From Kitasatospora sp. MAP12-44 (GTDB lineage Bacteria; Actinomycetota; Actinomycetes; Streptomycetales; Streptomycetaceae): 64,000 nucleotides of DNA. Position 1 is the stretch's first letter, and each line of letters opens with the position of its first letter. Of this stretch, positions 1-8,634 are shown in pieces. Position numbers and translations under genes: made by a program. A model generated the notes under the pieces. That model worked only from the letters and a program-made list of their open reading frames with translations, made no database searches and was not told the origin of the DNA. The stretch spans positions 4,588,001-4,652,000 of the forward strand of contig NZ_JARZAE010000004.1 of the NCBI RefSeq assembly GCF_029892095.1. Direction: 5' to 3'.

Positions 1-2
1 CC

Positions 3-1049
3 GCAAAGCTGTTCGCGACCCTTGCCATCGCCACCTCTCTCGCCACCGTCGCCGCCGGTATGGCCTCGGCCGACCCGACCGTGACCCCGGCCGCCCAGGA
101 CATCGTGGGTGCGGGTTCGGACACCACGCAGGCCGTGCTCAACCAGTTCTCCACCGACTACAACGCCTTCCTGACCGGCAAGGGCGACACCACGTCCCCC
201 CGCCTGTACAGCTGGGACGCGACCGGCACCTCGCCGATCACCCCCAAGACGGGCGCGAACTCCATCGCCCGCCCGAACGGCTCCAGCGCCGGTGTCGCCG
301 CGCTGAACGCCAACACCAACACCACGCTGGACTTCGCCCGTTCCTCGCGCGCCCCGCAGACCGGTGACCTGACCAGCGACCTGTTCGTCGCGTACGCCAA
401 GGACGGCGTCTCCTGGGCGGGCAACTCCGCGGGCAACGCCCCGGCGAACCTGACCACCGCCGACCTGCTCGGCATCTACACCTGCTCGATCACCAACTGG
501 AACCAGATCACCGACGTCTCCGGCTACACCGGCCCGAACGCCACGATCGACGCCTACCTGCCGCAGCTCAGCTCCGGTACCCGCGCCTTCTTCCTCAAGG
601 CCATCGGCGGCGGCACCACGGTCACCCCCGGCTCCTGCGTCGAGGCGTACACCCCCGAGGAGAACGAGGGCACCGACGCGGTCTTCACCGACGTCAACTC
701 GGTCTTCCCGTACTCGGCCGCGCACTACATCGGCCAGGTCTACGGCGGCCACACCACCACGACCGACGCCCCCGGCAGCCTGTCGATCCGCTCGGTAGAC
801 GGGACCTTCCCGATCACCTCGACCCACACCCTGAACCCGACGTTCACCTCCACCAACTACGGCCGCAACGTCTACAACGTGGTGCGCAGTGGCGACTGGA
901 CCGCCACCGGCACGCAGGCCACCGCGCTGAAGGCGATCTTCGGTGCCTCCGGCTGGATCTGCACCAACGCCACCGCCAAGGCCGACCTGAAGAGCTACGG
1001 CTTCCAGACCCTGCCGATCGGCGCCTGCGGCAGCACCACCCACATCTGA
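3..1049 (+). CDS. Secreted PstS-like substrate-binding protein (5' end outside window)
   Basis: The reading frame is open from base 3, so the true start lies upstream. The visible N-terminus (AKLFATLAIATSLATVAAG then MASADPTV) reads as the end of a signal peptide with a cleavage site near ASA-DPT. The mature part, about 325 residues, opens with GAGSDTTQAVLNQFS, the position where PstS-type proteins bind their oxyanion, followed by a RSSRAPQ stretch. Two pairs of Cys residues (CSITN/GSCVEAY and WICTN/GACGS) could form disulfides. There is no membrane anchor, so it is probably secreted free or loosely wall-associated. It is the first gene of a Pst-like cluster that runs to 10.4 kb. The family match is from motif reading only; the ligand is inferred to be phosphate or a related oxyanion. 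Confidence 0.75.
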   Translation, partial: AKLFATLAIATSLATVAAGMASADPTVTPAAQDIVGAGSDTTQAVLNQFSTDYNAFLTGKGDTTSPRLYSWDATGTSPITPKTGANSIARPNGSSAGVAALNANTNTTLDFARSSRAPQTGDLTSDLFVAYAKDGVSWAGNSAGNAPANLTTADLLGIYTCSITNWNQITDVSGYTGPNATIDAYLPQLSSGTRAFFLKAIGGGTTVTPGSCVEAYTPEENEGTDAVFTDVNSVFPYSAAHYIGQVYGGHTTTTDAPGSLSIRSVDGTFPITSTHTLNPTFTSTNYGRNVYNVVRSGDWTATGTQATALKAIFGASGWICTNATAKADLKSYGFQTLPIGACGSTTHI

Positions 1050-1178
1050 TCCACCCGTACCTGCTCCACCCGCTCCACGCGTAGCTGATCCATCGTCACC
1101 ATCCGGCGGCCAGGGGGTGCTTGCTCCCTGGCCGCCGGTCGCTCCCCGAACGGCCGTTCACTTCACAAGGAGTCCTCC

Positions 1179-1766
1179 ATGCCCCGCAACCGCGTCCGCG
1201 TCGCCGCCACCGCCGCTGCCACCGCTGTCCTCGCCGTCACTGGCCTGAGTGGTGCGGCCGTGGCCGCCACCCCCGCCGCGCCCACCGGCAGCCTGGTGAT
1301 CCAGGAGGACAGCACCTTCCTGCAGCAGTCCTCCGCGGCCGGCATCATCGCGATCGCGCTGCCCAGTGCGACCTCCTCCTACAGCAGCAGCACCGGCCTC
1401 TCGGCGAGCTTCCCGGTGACCGCGGGCTCGGTCAGCCTGGTGGGCTACTACGGCAACGTCCAGGTCGGCGGCAGCCTGCTGCTGGTCAACATCCGGACCG
1501 GCAAGACCGCGATCTTCACCAACCTGGCCTTCAGCGCCGACAACTGGGCGGTCACCGGCGTGCCGCTGGGTGCGACCGCCCCGGTCAGCCTGCTGGACCC
1601 GGTCGGCAACACCGCGGTGGCCAAGAACGGCGCCAGCCAGACGCTGACCTCCGACGACCTGGAGATCGACCCGGCGGGCGCCCAGTACGCGGACAGCCAG
1701 CTGAACACCACGTTCTTCACGGCCGGCCAGCACACCGGAACCCTCGCGCTGACCGTCACCAACTGA
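1179..1766 (+). CDS. Small secreted protein of unknown function
   Basis: 195 residues with a clear Sec signal peptide (MPRNRVRVAATAAATAVLAV, cleavage near VAA-TPAAPTG). The mature part is Ser/Thr/Gly rich, has no Cys, and looks beta-rich. I do not recognise a family. An AAGGAG ribosome site precedes the ATG by 6 bases. It lies between two PstS-like genes on the same strand and is followed by a strong hairpin at 1778, so it may share transcription with the upstream gene only. An extracellular accessory of the Pst-like system is the simplest guess from position. Confidence 0.7.
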   Translation: MPRNRVRVAATAAATAVLAVTGLSGAAVAATPAAPTGSLVIQEDSTFLQQSSAAGIIAIALPSATSSYSSSTGLSASFPVTAGSVSLVGYYGNVQVGGSLLLVNIRTGKTAIFTNLAFSADNWAVTGVPLGATAPVSLLDPVGNTAVAKNGASQTLTSDDLEIDPAGAQYADSQLNTTFFTAGQHTGTLALTVTN

Positions 1767-1777
1767 CCGTTCGATCC

Positions 1778-1804
1778 AAGGGCCCACGCCACCGTGGGCC
1801 CTTT
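1778..1804 (+). terminator. Hairpin terminator after the small secreted protein gene
   Basis: Perfect 11-bp stem (AAGGGCCCACG / CGTGGGCCCTT) with loop CCAC, ending in TTT, 11 bases after the stop codon. It separates the first two genes from the rest of the cluster. Confidence 0.75.
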
Positions 1805-1978
1805 CGGTCTCGCTGCGGAGCAACGCCCTTGCGTCGGGCCCCGGTTGGGGCCTCGTACACCTGAACGGTCTTCAAGTGTCATGTGGGCATGAGGAGATGG
1901 CCCCATCGGGAATCCGTTGGTCCGCTCAATGTCCGTAGCCCTCGCTCGTCTGCCGCGCGCACTGCCGGAGGTACCCTC

Positions 1979-4525
1979 ATGAAGCTCCGTGACCGACTTC
2001 CGCGAGGCGACGGGTGGTGGTCCAGAGCCTGGCTGTCCGCCGTGCTGGCCTGGGCGATCGTCGCCGTCCTGGCGGTGCTGCCGCTGAGTGCCGGCACCAC
2101 CCAGCGGGCCACGGCCGACGCGAGCGCCGTCACGGTGACAGGACCGCCCGTCTGGCAGCCCGCCGCCGGCAAGTACGGGCCGACCGGCAGCATCACGGTG
2201 ACACCGACCACCGGCCTGGCCGACCAGATCGTCCACGTGTCCTGGAAGGGCTTCACGCCCACGGTGGACACCCAGGGCAACCCGGTGACCTCCGTCCCGG
2301 AGGGCGACCCCAACAAGCTCTACGCGGTGCGGGTCTACCAGTGCCGCGGCACCAACCCCGGGCCGACCGACTGCTACGGCGCCGAGCTGTACAACGGCAT
2401 CCCCGCCGACGGCTTCCAGCAGGCGGCGCCGGCCGCCGGCCGCTCGCCCGAGTTCCCGGCCAACCGCGCGATCGCGGTCACCGCGCCGGACGGCACCGGG
2501 CAGGCCAACGTCGAGGTGTGGACCGCGGCCCAGAGCCAGACGCTCGGCTGCGACTCCACCCACCCCTGCTCGCTGGTGCTAGAGCCCAACTACGGCGGCG
2601 ACGCGGTCGGGGTGGACGCCCTGATCAACGGCGACCCCACCGGCGCGACCAACTGCGACGACCACAGCTACGACAACGACGGCTTCTTCAACGAGGCCAG
2701 CGACGCCACCGTGCTGTCGTATCCGAACGTGGTGAACTCCAACCAGACCGGTGAGGCCTGCGCCTGGACGCACCGCACGGTCGTCCCGCTCTCCTTCTCG
2801 CCGACCGCCGCGGACTGCAAGACGGGCCCCGCGGACCTGACCATCGCGGGCCTGGAGATGGCCAACCGGGCTGTCCAGCAGTGGCGTTCGGGGCTCTGCC
2901 TGTCGACGAGCAGCCCGCTCAACGTGCAGTACAACTTCGGCGGCGGTGAGCCGCTGGCGCGGCGCAACTTCCTGAAGGGCTCCGGCGCGGACGTCGCCCT
3001 GACCGCGCTGCCCGACACCACGCCGACCGCGCCGCGACCCTATGTCTACGCGCCGCTGGCCAACGCCGGGATCTCGGTGGCCTTCGAGGTCGACAACCCG
3101 GCCACCGGCCGGCAGATCACCCAGATGCGGCTCAACGCGCGGCTGCTGGCCAAGGAGTTGACGCAGTCCTACACGTCCACTCCCACCGCGGCCTTCGACC
3201 CGGCCTCGGTGGCCGGCAACCCGGCCTGCATCTTCGAGGACCAGGAGTTCCTGGCGCTCAACCCGCCGAGCCTGATCGCCCCCGAGACGTGGCCCAAGTG
3301 CGCTCCGGGCGTGCCCTCCAGCCTGCCGATCGTGGTCGGCGGCGCCACCGACCTGGTCCAGCAGCTGACCGACTGGATCGCCGCCGACCCGCAGGCGGCC
3401 GCCTTCCTGCAGGGCCAGCCCGACCCGTGGGGCATGCACGTCGACACCTACTACCTGCGGCCCGGCTTCGCCGGCTACCCGGTCAACGCCTTTGTGGCGG
3501 AGGACAGTTCGGGCGCCGGCAGCCAGCCGCACGCGAAGCAGTACGACTGGACGCCGCAGCTCGGCGGGCTCGGCCAGGTGGCCCGGCACATCCTGTCCGA
3601 CACCCCCACCTGCCAGGCCCCGTTGGCGGACGCCACCGGCAACCACGCGGCCTGCCCGGCCGAACTGCCGGGCACCCGCCAGCTGATCGCCGTCCTGGAC
3701 ACCGGCGAGGCCGAGGCGTTCAGCCTGCCCGAGGCCCAACTGCTCAACGCCCAGGGCTCGTTCGTCGCACCGAGCATCGGTTCCATGCAGGCGGCGGTAG
3801 GCGACATGCCGGTCGACCCGCTGACCGGCACCCAGCAGCTGCCCTACGGCGCGAGCGGCACCCCGTACGCCGCGGACCCGAACGCCTACCCGCTGACCAC
3901 CGTCCAGTACGCGATGGTGCCGACCGCCGGGCTCAGCGCGGCCAAGGCGAGCGCGGTCTCGCAGTTCGTCCAGTCGGTGACCGCCCTGGGTGGCGGGCAG
4001 CTCTACGGCCCCGACCCGGGCAAGCTGGCGGTCGGCTACGCCGACCTCACCTCGGCCCAGCAGGCCCAGGCGCAGGCCGCGGCCAACCACGTCGCCGCGC
4101 AGGACGGTGCGCTGCCGGGCAACCAGCAGCCCGCCGCCGCCCCGGCGCCGGCCGCGACCGCGAATCCGGCGGGGGAAGCCACCTCGGCGAGCATCGCGCC
4201 GGTGGCGGCAGCCGGGGGCGCCGCCGAGCCCGCTGCCGCGGCAGCCGCCGGCACCACCGGCGGGGACGGCGCCGCCGCCCCGGCGACCACGCCCACCGGC
4301 TCGAAGCCGGCGACCGGCACCCCGTCGCCCGGCGGCACCCAGCCGGCCCTTGCACCGGTCGCCGCCGGGCAGCCGGCACCGGACCGGGCCGGCACCGCGC
4401 GGCTGCTGCTGCCGCTGGTGCTGATCGCCGGCGCCGTGCTGCTGCTCGGCGGACCGGCGGCCCTGGTGCTGGCCGGCACCGCCGCGGGCGGCCGGCTGCT
4501 GAACCGGCTGCGACGCAGGACCTGA
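1979..4525 (+). CDS. Large membrane-anchored PstS-like extracellular protein
   Basis: 848 residues from the ATG at 1979, chosen because GGAGG lies 7 bases upstream; an in-frame start further upstream has no ribosome site. Layout: signal peptide (about 1-47, hydrophobic AVLAWAIVAVLAVLPL), an extracellular N-terminal beta-type region (about 48-280), a region with PstS-like features (about 290-660, including VVPLSFSPTAADC and YNFGGGEPLARRNFL), an Ala/Pro/Gly stalk (about 690-805), one C-terminal membrane span (LLLPLVLIAGAVLLLGGPAALVL) and an Arg-rich tail. This is a type I membrane topology, unlike normal lipoprotein PstS. It likely captures substrate at the outer face of the membrane for the permeases encoded downstream. 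The assignment is from motifs; the extra N-terminal domain is unrecognised. Confidence 0.7.
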   Translation: MKLRDRLPRGDGWWSRAWLSAVLAWAIVAVLAVLPLSAGTTQRATADASAVTVTGPPVWQPAAGKYGPTGSITVTPTTGLADQIVHVSWKGFTPTVDTQGNPVTSVPEGDPNKLYAVRVYQCRGTNPGPTDCYGAELYNGIPADGFQQAAPAAGRSPEFPANRAIAVTAPDGTGQANVEVWTAAQSQTLGCDSTHPCSLVLEPNYGGDAVGVDALINGDPTGATNCDDHSYDNDGFFNEASDATVLSYPNVVNSNQTGEACAWTHRTVVPLSFSPTAADCKTGPADLTIAGLEMANRAVQQWRSGLCLSTSSPLNVQYNFGGGEPLARRNFLKGSGADVALTALPDTTPTAPRPYVYAPLANAGISVAFEVDNPATGRQITQMRLNARLLAKELTQSYTSTPTAAFDPASVAGNPACIFEDQEFLALNPPSLIAPETWPKCAPGVPSSLPIVVGGATDLVQQLTDWIAADPQAAAFLQGQPDPWGMHVDTYYLRPGFAGYPVNAFVAEDSSGAGSQPHAKQYDWTPQLGGLGQVARHILSDTPTCQAPLADATGNHAACPAELPGTRQLIAVLDTGEAEAFSLPEAQLLNAQGSFVAPSIGSMQAAVGDMPVDPLTGTQQLPYGASGTPYAADPNAYPLTTVQYAMVPTAGLSAAKASAVSQFVQSVTALGGGQLYGPDPGKLAVGYADLTSAQQAQAQAAANHVAAQDGALPGNQQPAAAPAPAATANPAGEATSASIAPVAAAGGAAEPAAAAAAGTTGGDGAAAPATTPTGSKPATGTPSPGGTQPALAPVAAGQPAPDRAGTARLLLPLVLIAGAVLLLGGPAALVLAGTAAGGRLLNRLRRRT

Positions 4526-4533
4526 CCACCGCT

Positions 4534-4568
4534 GCGGGACGGGGGGCGGCAGCCGCCCCCCGTCCCGC
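4534..4568 (+). terminator. Strong intra-cluster hairpin before the PstC-like gene
   Basis: 17-bp perfect stem (GCGGGACGGGGGGCGGC and its complement) around a single central base, with no U-tract. It lies between the large binding protein gene and the permease gene. It could be a terminator or attenuator, or a block to 3' decay that keeps binding-protein mRNA more abundant than permease mRNA. Confidence 0.6.
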
Positions 4569-4610
4569 CCAGCGCCTACCGTCCCGTCGGAGCCGGAGAG
4601 CTGACAGACC

Positions 4611-5609
4611 ATGACAACCGCCCTCACCGCGCCACCCACCCAGCCGGGCCCGGACCAGCCACGCGTGATCACCGCGCCGGTCACCCCGGGCGACCGGATC
4701 TTCCGCGGCCTGCTCCGGGCGGCCGGCCTGTCGGTCTTCGTGATCATGGGCCTGATCGCGCTCTTCCTGCTGCTGCGCGGCTCCGCCGCGCTGCGCGCCA
4801 CCGGCTGGTCGTTCTTCACCGAGATGCGCTGGGACACCGAGACGCACCAGTTCGGCATCGCCGCCGTGCTGCCGGACGGCGTGCTGATCGCGGTGATCGC
4901 GCTGGTGCTGGCCGTCCCGGTCTCGCTCACCGCGGCGGTCTTCGTCTCCGAGTACGCGCCGGCCCGGCTGCGGGCCGTGCTGGTCTCGGTGATCGACCTG
5001 ATGGCGGCGGTGCCGAGCATCATCTATGGCCTGTGGGGCTTCTACTTCCTGCAGCCGCGGATCGTCGGGGTGATTCGCTGGCTGGCCCTGCACCTGGGGT
5101 TCATCCCCTTCCTCAAGGTCAGCACCGGCGACATCGGCACCTCCTACACCTCCTCGACCTTCATCGCGGGGATGATCGTGTCGCTGATGATCATCCCGAT
5201 CGTCACCTCGCTCAGCCGCCAGGTCTTCTCGCAGGCGCCGCAGGGCGAGCGCGAGGGCGCGTACGCGCTGGGCAGCACCCGCTGGGGGATGGTGCGCACG
5301 GTGGTGCTGCCGTTCGGCCGCGGCGGCGTGATCGGCGCCGTGATGCTCGGCTTCGGCCGGGCGATGGGCGAGACCATCGCGGTCGCCCTGGTCATCTCGC
5401 CGGCCTTCAAGATCACCGGCCATGTGCTGGAGAACGGCGCCAACTCGATCTCCGCGCTGATCGCGCTGCGCTTCGGCGAGTCGGACGCGCTCTCGCTCTC
5501 CGCCCTGATGGCGGCCGGTCTGGTGCTCTTCACCCTCACGCTGCTGGTCAACGTGCTGGCGGGCCTGGTCATCAGTCGCTCCCGCTCTGGCGCCAGTACG
5601 GCGGACTGA
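4611..5609 (+). CDS. pstC: PstC-type ABC transporter permease
   Basis: 332 residues with about six membrane spans, the first at about 42-62 (VFVIMGLIALFLLLRG). The family-typical ABC permease loop is EGAYALGSTRWGMVRTVVLP, followed by GFGRAMGETIAVALV, both characteristic of PstC. It should form a heterodimer with the PstA-type protein encoded next and import phosphate or a related oxyanion driven by the PstB-type ATPase. A GGAG element precedes the ATG. It starts 85 bases after the membrane-anchored binding protein gene. Because this cluster differs from a standard pstSCAB operon, the symbol indicates family, not proven substrate. Confidence 0.85.
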   Translation: MTTALTAPPTQPGPDQPRVITAPVTPGDRIFRGLLRAAGLSVFVIMGLIALFLLLRGSAALRATGWSFFTEMRWDTETHQFGIAAVLPDGVLIAVIALVLAVPVSLTAAVFVSEYAPARLRAVLVSVIDLMAAVPSIIYGLWGFYFLQPRIVGVIRWLALHLGFIPFLKVSTGDIGTSYTSSTFIAGMIVSLMIIPIVTSLSRQVFSQAPQGEREGAYALGSTRWGMVRTVVLPFGRGGVIGAVMLGFGRAMGETIAVALVISPAFKITGHVLENGANSISALIALRFGESDALSLSALMAAGLVLFTLTLLVNVLAGLVISRSRSGASTAD

Positions 5610-5635
5610 CCATGACCCCGAAGGGAACTCCCCCG

Positions 5636-6802
5636 ATGACCGCCCTCGACCTGCCCACGGTTGAACTCCCCAAGGTCGCCGACGCCCAGGCCGCCCCGGT
5701 CGCCGCCGCCGTCGAAGCCCCCGAACACCGACTGCGGCTGGGCGGCGTCACCCGGCCCGAGCTGCTCACCCTGGGCGGCGCGCTGCTGGGTTCGCTGGCG
5801 CTGGACTGGCTGCTCTACGAGCGGCTGCTGCCGTTCAGCGGCGCCCAGGGCTTCCTGCTCTGCTGGTACCTGCTCTTCCTGGCCTTCAGCTACGCGCTCG
5901 GCAGCCTCCAGTGGGACCCGCGGACGGTGCGCGAGCGGGTGGTCTCGCTGGTCGCCTGGACCTCCGGGGCGCTGCTGGTGGTCCTGATCGTCGAGCAGAT
6001 CGGCTTCATCGCGATCCGCGGCTCGCACGCCGCCGCGCACCTCAACTTCTTCACCCAGGACATGGAGCACACCGCGGCGCGCTCGCCGATCACCTCGGGC
6101 GGGGCGCTGCACGCGGTGATCGGCTCGGTGGAGCAGCTGGGCCTGGCCACCCTGTTCTCGGTGCCGCTGGGCATCGCCGCGGCGGTCTTCCTCTCCGAGA
6201 TCGGCGGCCGGGCGGCCCGGCCGGTGCGCACGGTGGTGGAGGCGATGACCGCGCTGCCGTCCATCGTCGCGGGCCTGTTCGTGCTCGGCGTGCTGATCCT
6301 CACCCTCGGGCTGCAGCCCAGCGGCTTCGCGGCCTCGATCGCGCTGACCGTGATGATGATGCCGATCGTCACCCGGGCCTCCGAGGTGGTGATCCGGCTG
6401 GTCCCCGGCACCCTGCGGGAGGCCTCGTACGCGCTCGGCGGCAGCCAGTGGCGCACGGTGTGGAACGTCGTGCTGCCCACCGCCCGGCCCGGCCTGACGA
6501 CCGCGGTGGTGCTGGCGATGGCCCGCGGCGTCGGCGAGACCTCGCCGGTGCTGCTGACCGCGGGCTTCACCACCCGGACCAACGCCAACCCGTTCAGCGG
6601 GAACCAGATCAGCCTGCCGCTCTACATCTGGAACTACGTCCGGCAGCCCTACCCCTTCATGGTCTCCCGGGGCTTCGCCGCCGCGCTGCTGCTGATGGCG
6701 ATCGTCCTGGTCCTGTTCGTCACCGCCCGGGTACTCGGCAGCCGTCGCCCCGGCACCTCGGGCCGGCGCCGCCGCCGGGCCGCCCGGGAGGCCCGGGCCT
6801 GA
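5636..6802 (+). CDS. pstA: PstA-type ABC transporter permease
   Basis: 388 residues from the ATG at 5636, preceded by AAGGGA; the in-frame ATG at 5612 is an alternative that adds eight residues. About eight hydrophobic segments: an extra pair near residues 40-110 precedes the normal six-span PstA core. The ABC permease loop EASYALGGSQWRTVWNVVLP and the following ARGVGETSPVLLT are typical of PstA. The C-terminus is Arg-rich (RRRRRAAREARA). The stop codon is close to the next gene, consistent with one transcript with the PstC-type gene. Confidence 0.85.
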   Translation: MTALDLPTVELPKVADAQAAPVAAAVEAPEHRLRLGGVTRPELLTLGGALLGSLALDWLLYERLLPFSGAQGFLLCWYLLFLAFSYALGSLQWDPRTVRERVVSLVAWTSGALLVVLIVEQIGFIAIRGSHAAAHLNFFTQDMEHTAARSPITSGGALHAVIGSVEQLGLATLFSVPLGIAAAVFLSEIGGRAARPVRTVVEAMTALPSIVAGLFVLGVLILTLGLQPSGFAASIALTVMMMPIVTRASEVVIRLVPGTLREASYALGGSQWRTVWNVVLPTARPGLTTAVVLAMARGVGETSPVLLTAGFTTRTNANPFSGNQISLPLYIWNYVRQPYPFMVSRGFAAALLLMAIVLVLFVTARVLGSRRPGTSGRRRRRAAREARA

Positions 6803-6870
6803 TGAGCTCCAGCTCCAGCTCCAGTTCCCGCCCGCGCACCCGCTCCCGCATCCGTATCGGAGGAACCGTC

Positions 6871-8634
6871 ATGCCGTGGGCAGCCGCTCACCGCCCTGTC
6901 CGACCGCTGGCTGTCCTGCTCGCCCTGCTGCTCTGCACCCAGGTGCTCCTGCTGGGGACCGGCACCCCGGCCTTCGCGACCACCTCGCTCAACGCCGAGG
7001 GCTCCAGCTGGGCCGGCCCGGCGATCGACCAGTGGCGCACCGACGTCACCACCGAGGGCATCCAGATCGACTTCAAGCCCGACGGCTCGGCCGCCGGTCG
7101 CCAGCAGTGGGAGGCGGACCAGGACGACTTCACCGCCTCCGACGTGCCGTTCCGCACCAAGGACGACACCGGCGCCAGCGGCAGCGTGCACAGCAGCGGC
7201 GGCGGCAACGCGGAGAACCCGGTCTACGGGTACTCCTACGTCCCGATCACCGCCGGCGGCACGGCGTTCATGTACAACCTCAAGCTGGCCGGCAAGCAGG
7301 TCACCGACCTGCGGCTGTCGCCGGACAACCTGGTGGACATCTTCACCGGCAAGATCACCTGGTGGGACGACCCGCGGATCACCGCGAGCTACGGTCGCGC
7401 CCTGCCGCACATCCAGGTCACCCCGGTGGTCCGCTCGGACGGCTCCGGCGCCACCGCGCAGTTCACCCGCTGGATGGAGCACACCCACCAGCAGCAGTGG
7501 GACGCCTACTGCACCAGCGTCAACAAGGTCACCTGCGGCGACTACACCGAGTTCTTCCCGCCCTCGGGCCGGATGGTGGCGCAGAACGGCTCCGACATCG
7601 TGGCCGGCTACGTGATGTCGCAGACCGGGCTCGGCTCGATCGGCTACGACGAGTACGCCTTCGCCAAGTCCGCCAACTGGCCCGTCGTCAAGGTGCTCAA
7701 CCCGGCCGGCTACTACACCCTGCCGACCGCCTCCAACGTGGCCGTCGCGCTGACCGCGGCGAAGATCCGCGGGGTGGACGACAACACCCCACCGAGCGAC
7801 CCGAACTACCTGCAGCAGAACCTCGACGGCGTCTACACCAACGCCGACCCGCGCTCCTACCCGGTCTCCAGCTACAGCTACGTGATCGTGCCGCGGGCCG
7901 GCGCGGCCCTGCCGGTGCCGCCGCGCTTCAACACCACCAAGGGCGCCGCGCTGAGCCAGTTCCTCTCCTATGTGCTCTGCCAGGGGCAGGGCGAGGTCGC
8001 CGACATCGGCTACTCGCCGATCCCGCGCGGGCTGGTCCGCGGCGGACTGCTGCAGACCACCCAGATCCCCGGCAACGCCAGCCCGGTGAACCCCAACACG
8101 CTGAGCAACTGCGCCAACCCGACGTTCAACTCGGCCGGCCAGCTCACCGTCCTGGTCACCGCGCCGCAGCCGAGCCCGTGCGACAAGGTGGGCCAGCCGC
8201 TCACCTGCGTGGTGATGACGAATGGTCAGCCGAGCGCCGGCGGCTTGGGCACGTCCTCCGCGAGCGCCACCGGCGGCGCGGGGTCCGCCGGCGGCGGTAC
8301 GGGCGGCAAGGCGGGTACCGGTGGCGCGGGCGGGACCGCGGCCGGCGCCGGCACCGGTGCGGCCGCGGCTACGGGCGGCGCGGCCTCGCCGGACGGCAGC
8401 GCCGGCGCGATCGACCCGCAGACCGGCGAGCAGATCGCCGCCGCGGGCTCCGGAGCCGGCGGCTCGCTCGCCGCCCCCGCCTCGGTGGTCGCGGTGGACG
8501 GGCGCCCCGAGGACTGGGTGCTCACCTCGCTCACCGCGCTGGAGCTGCTCGCGGTGGTGGCCGTCCCGCCGTTCCTGGGCGGCTGGTTGATGCGCCGGCG
8601 GCGCGCCGACGCCGTCGCGGGGGGCCCGCGATGA
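6871..8634 (+). CDS. PstS-like binding protein with C-terminal membrane anchor
   Basis: 587 residues from the ATG at 6871, which has GGAGG 7 bases upstream. An ATG at 6802 overlapping the previous stop would add a Ser/Arg-rich leader but has no ribosome site. Signal peptide at about 1-37. The mature part begins SLNAEGSSWAGPAIDQW and contains DFTASDVPF and RSDGSGATAQFTRWM, the second being the PstS phosphate-binding motif. After about residue 440 comes a Gly/Ala-rich stalk, then a single membrane span (LTALELLAVVAVPPFLGG) and the basic tail MRRRRADAVAGGPR. It is the clearest phosphate-binding candidate of the cluster. It overlaps the next gene by 4 bases (ATGA). Confidence 0.8.
   Translation: MPWAAAHRPVRPLAVLLALLLCTQVLLLGTGTPAFATTSLNAEGSSWAGPAIDQWRTDVTTEGIQIDFKPDGSAAGRQQWEADQDDFTASDVPFRTKDDTGASGSVHSSGGGNAENPVYGYSYVPITAGGTAFMYNLKLAGKQVTDLRLSPDNLVDIFTGKITWWDDPRITASYGRALPHIQVTPVVRSDGSGATAQFTRWMEHTHQQQWDAYCTSVNKVTCGDYTEFFPPSGRMVAQNGSDIVAGYVMSQTGLGSIGYDEYAFAKSANWPVVKVLNPAGYYTLPTASNVAVALTAAKIRGVDDNTPPSDPNYLQQNLDGVYTNADPRSYPVSSYSYVIVPRAGAALPVPPRFNTTKGAALSQFLSYVLCQGQGEVADIGYSPIPRGLVRGGLLQTTQIPGNASPVNPNTLSNCANPTFNSAGQLTVLVTAPQPSPCDKVGQPLTCVVMTNGQPSAGGLGTSSASATGGAGSAGGGTGGKAGTGGAGGTAAGAGTGAAAATGGAASPDGSAGAIDPQTGEQIAAAGSGAGGSLAAPASVVAVDGRPEDWVLTSLTALELLAVVAVPPFLGGWLMRRRRADAVAGGPR

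Noticed and set aside
2579..5023. Very long minus-strand open frame opposite the PstS-like and PstC-like genes
   Set aside because: Arg/Gly/Val-rich composition without motifs and no ribosome site; it is the antisense shadow of GC-rich codons. Similar long shadows at 44810-47605, 28785-30692 and 12884-13963 were dropped for the same reason.
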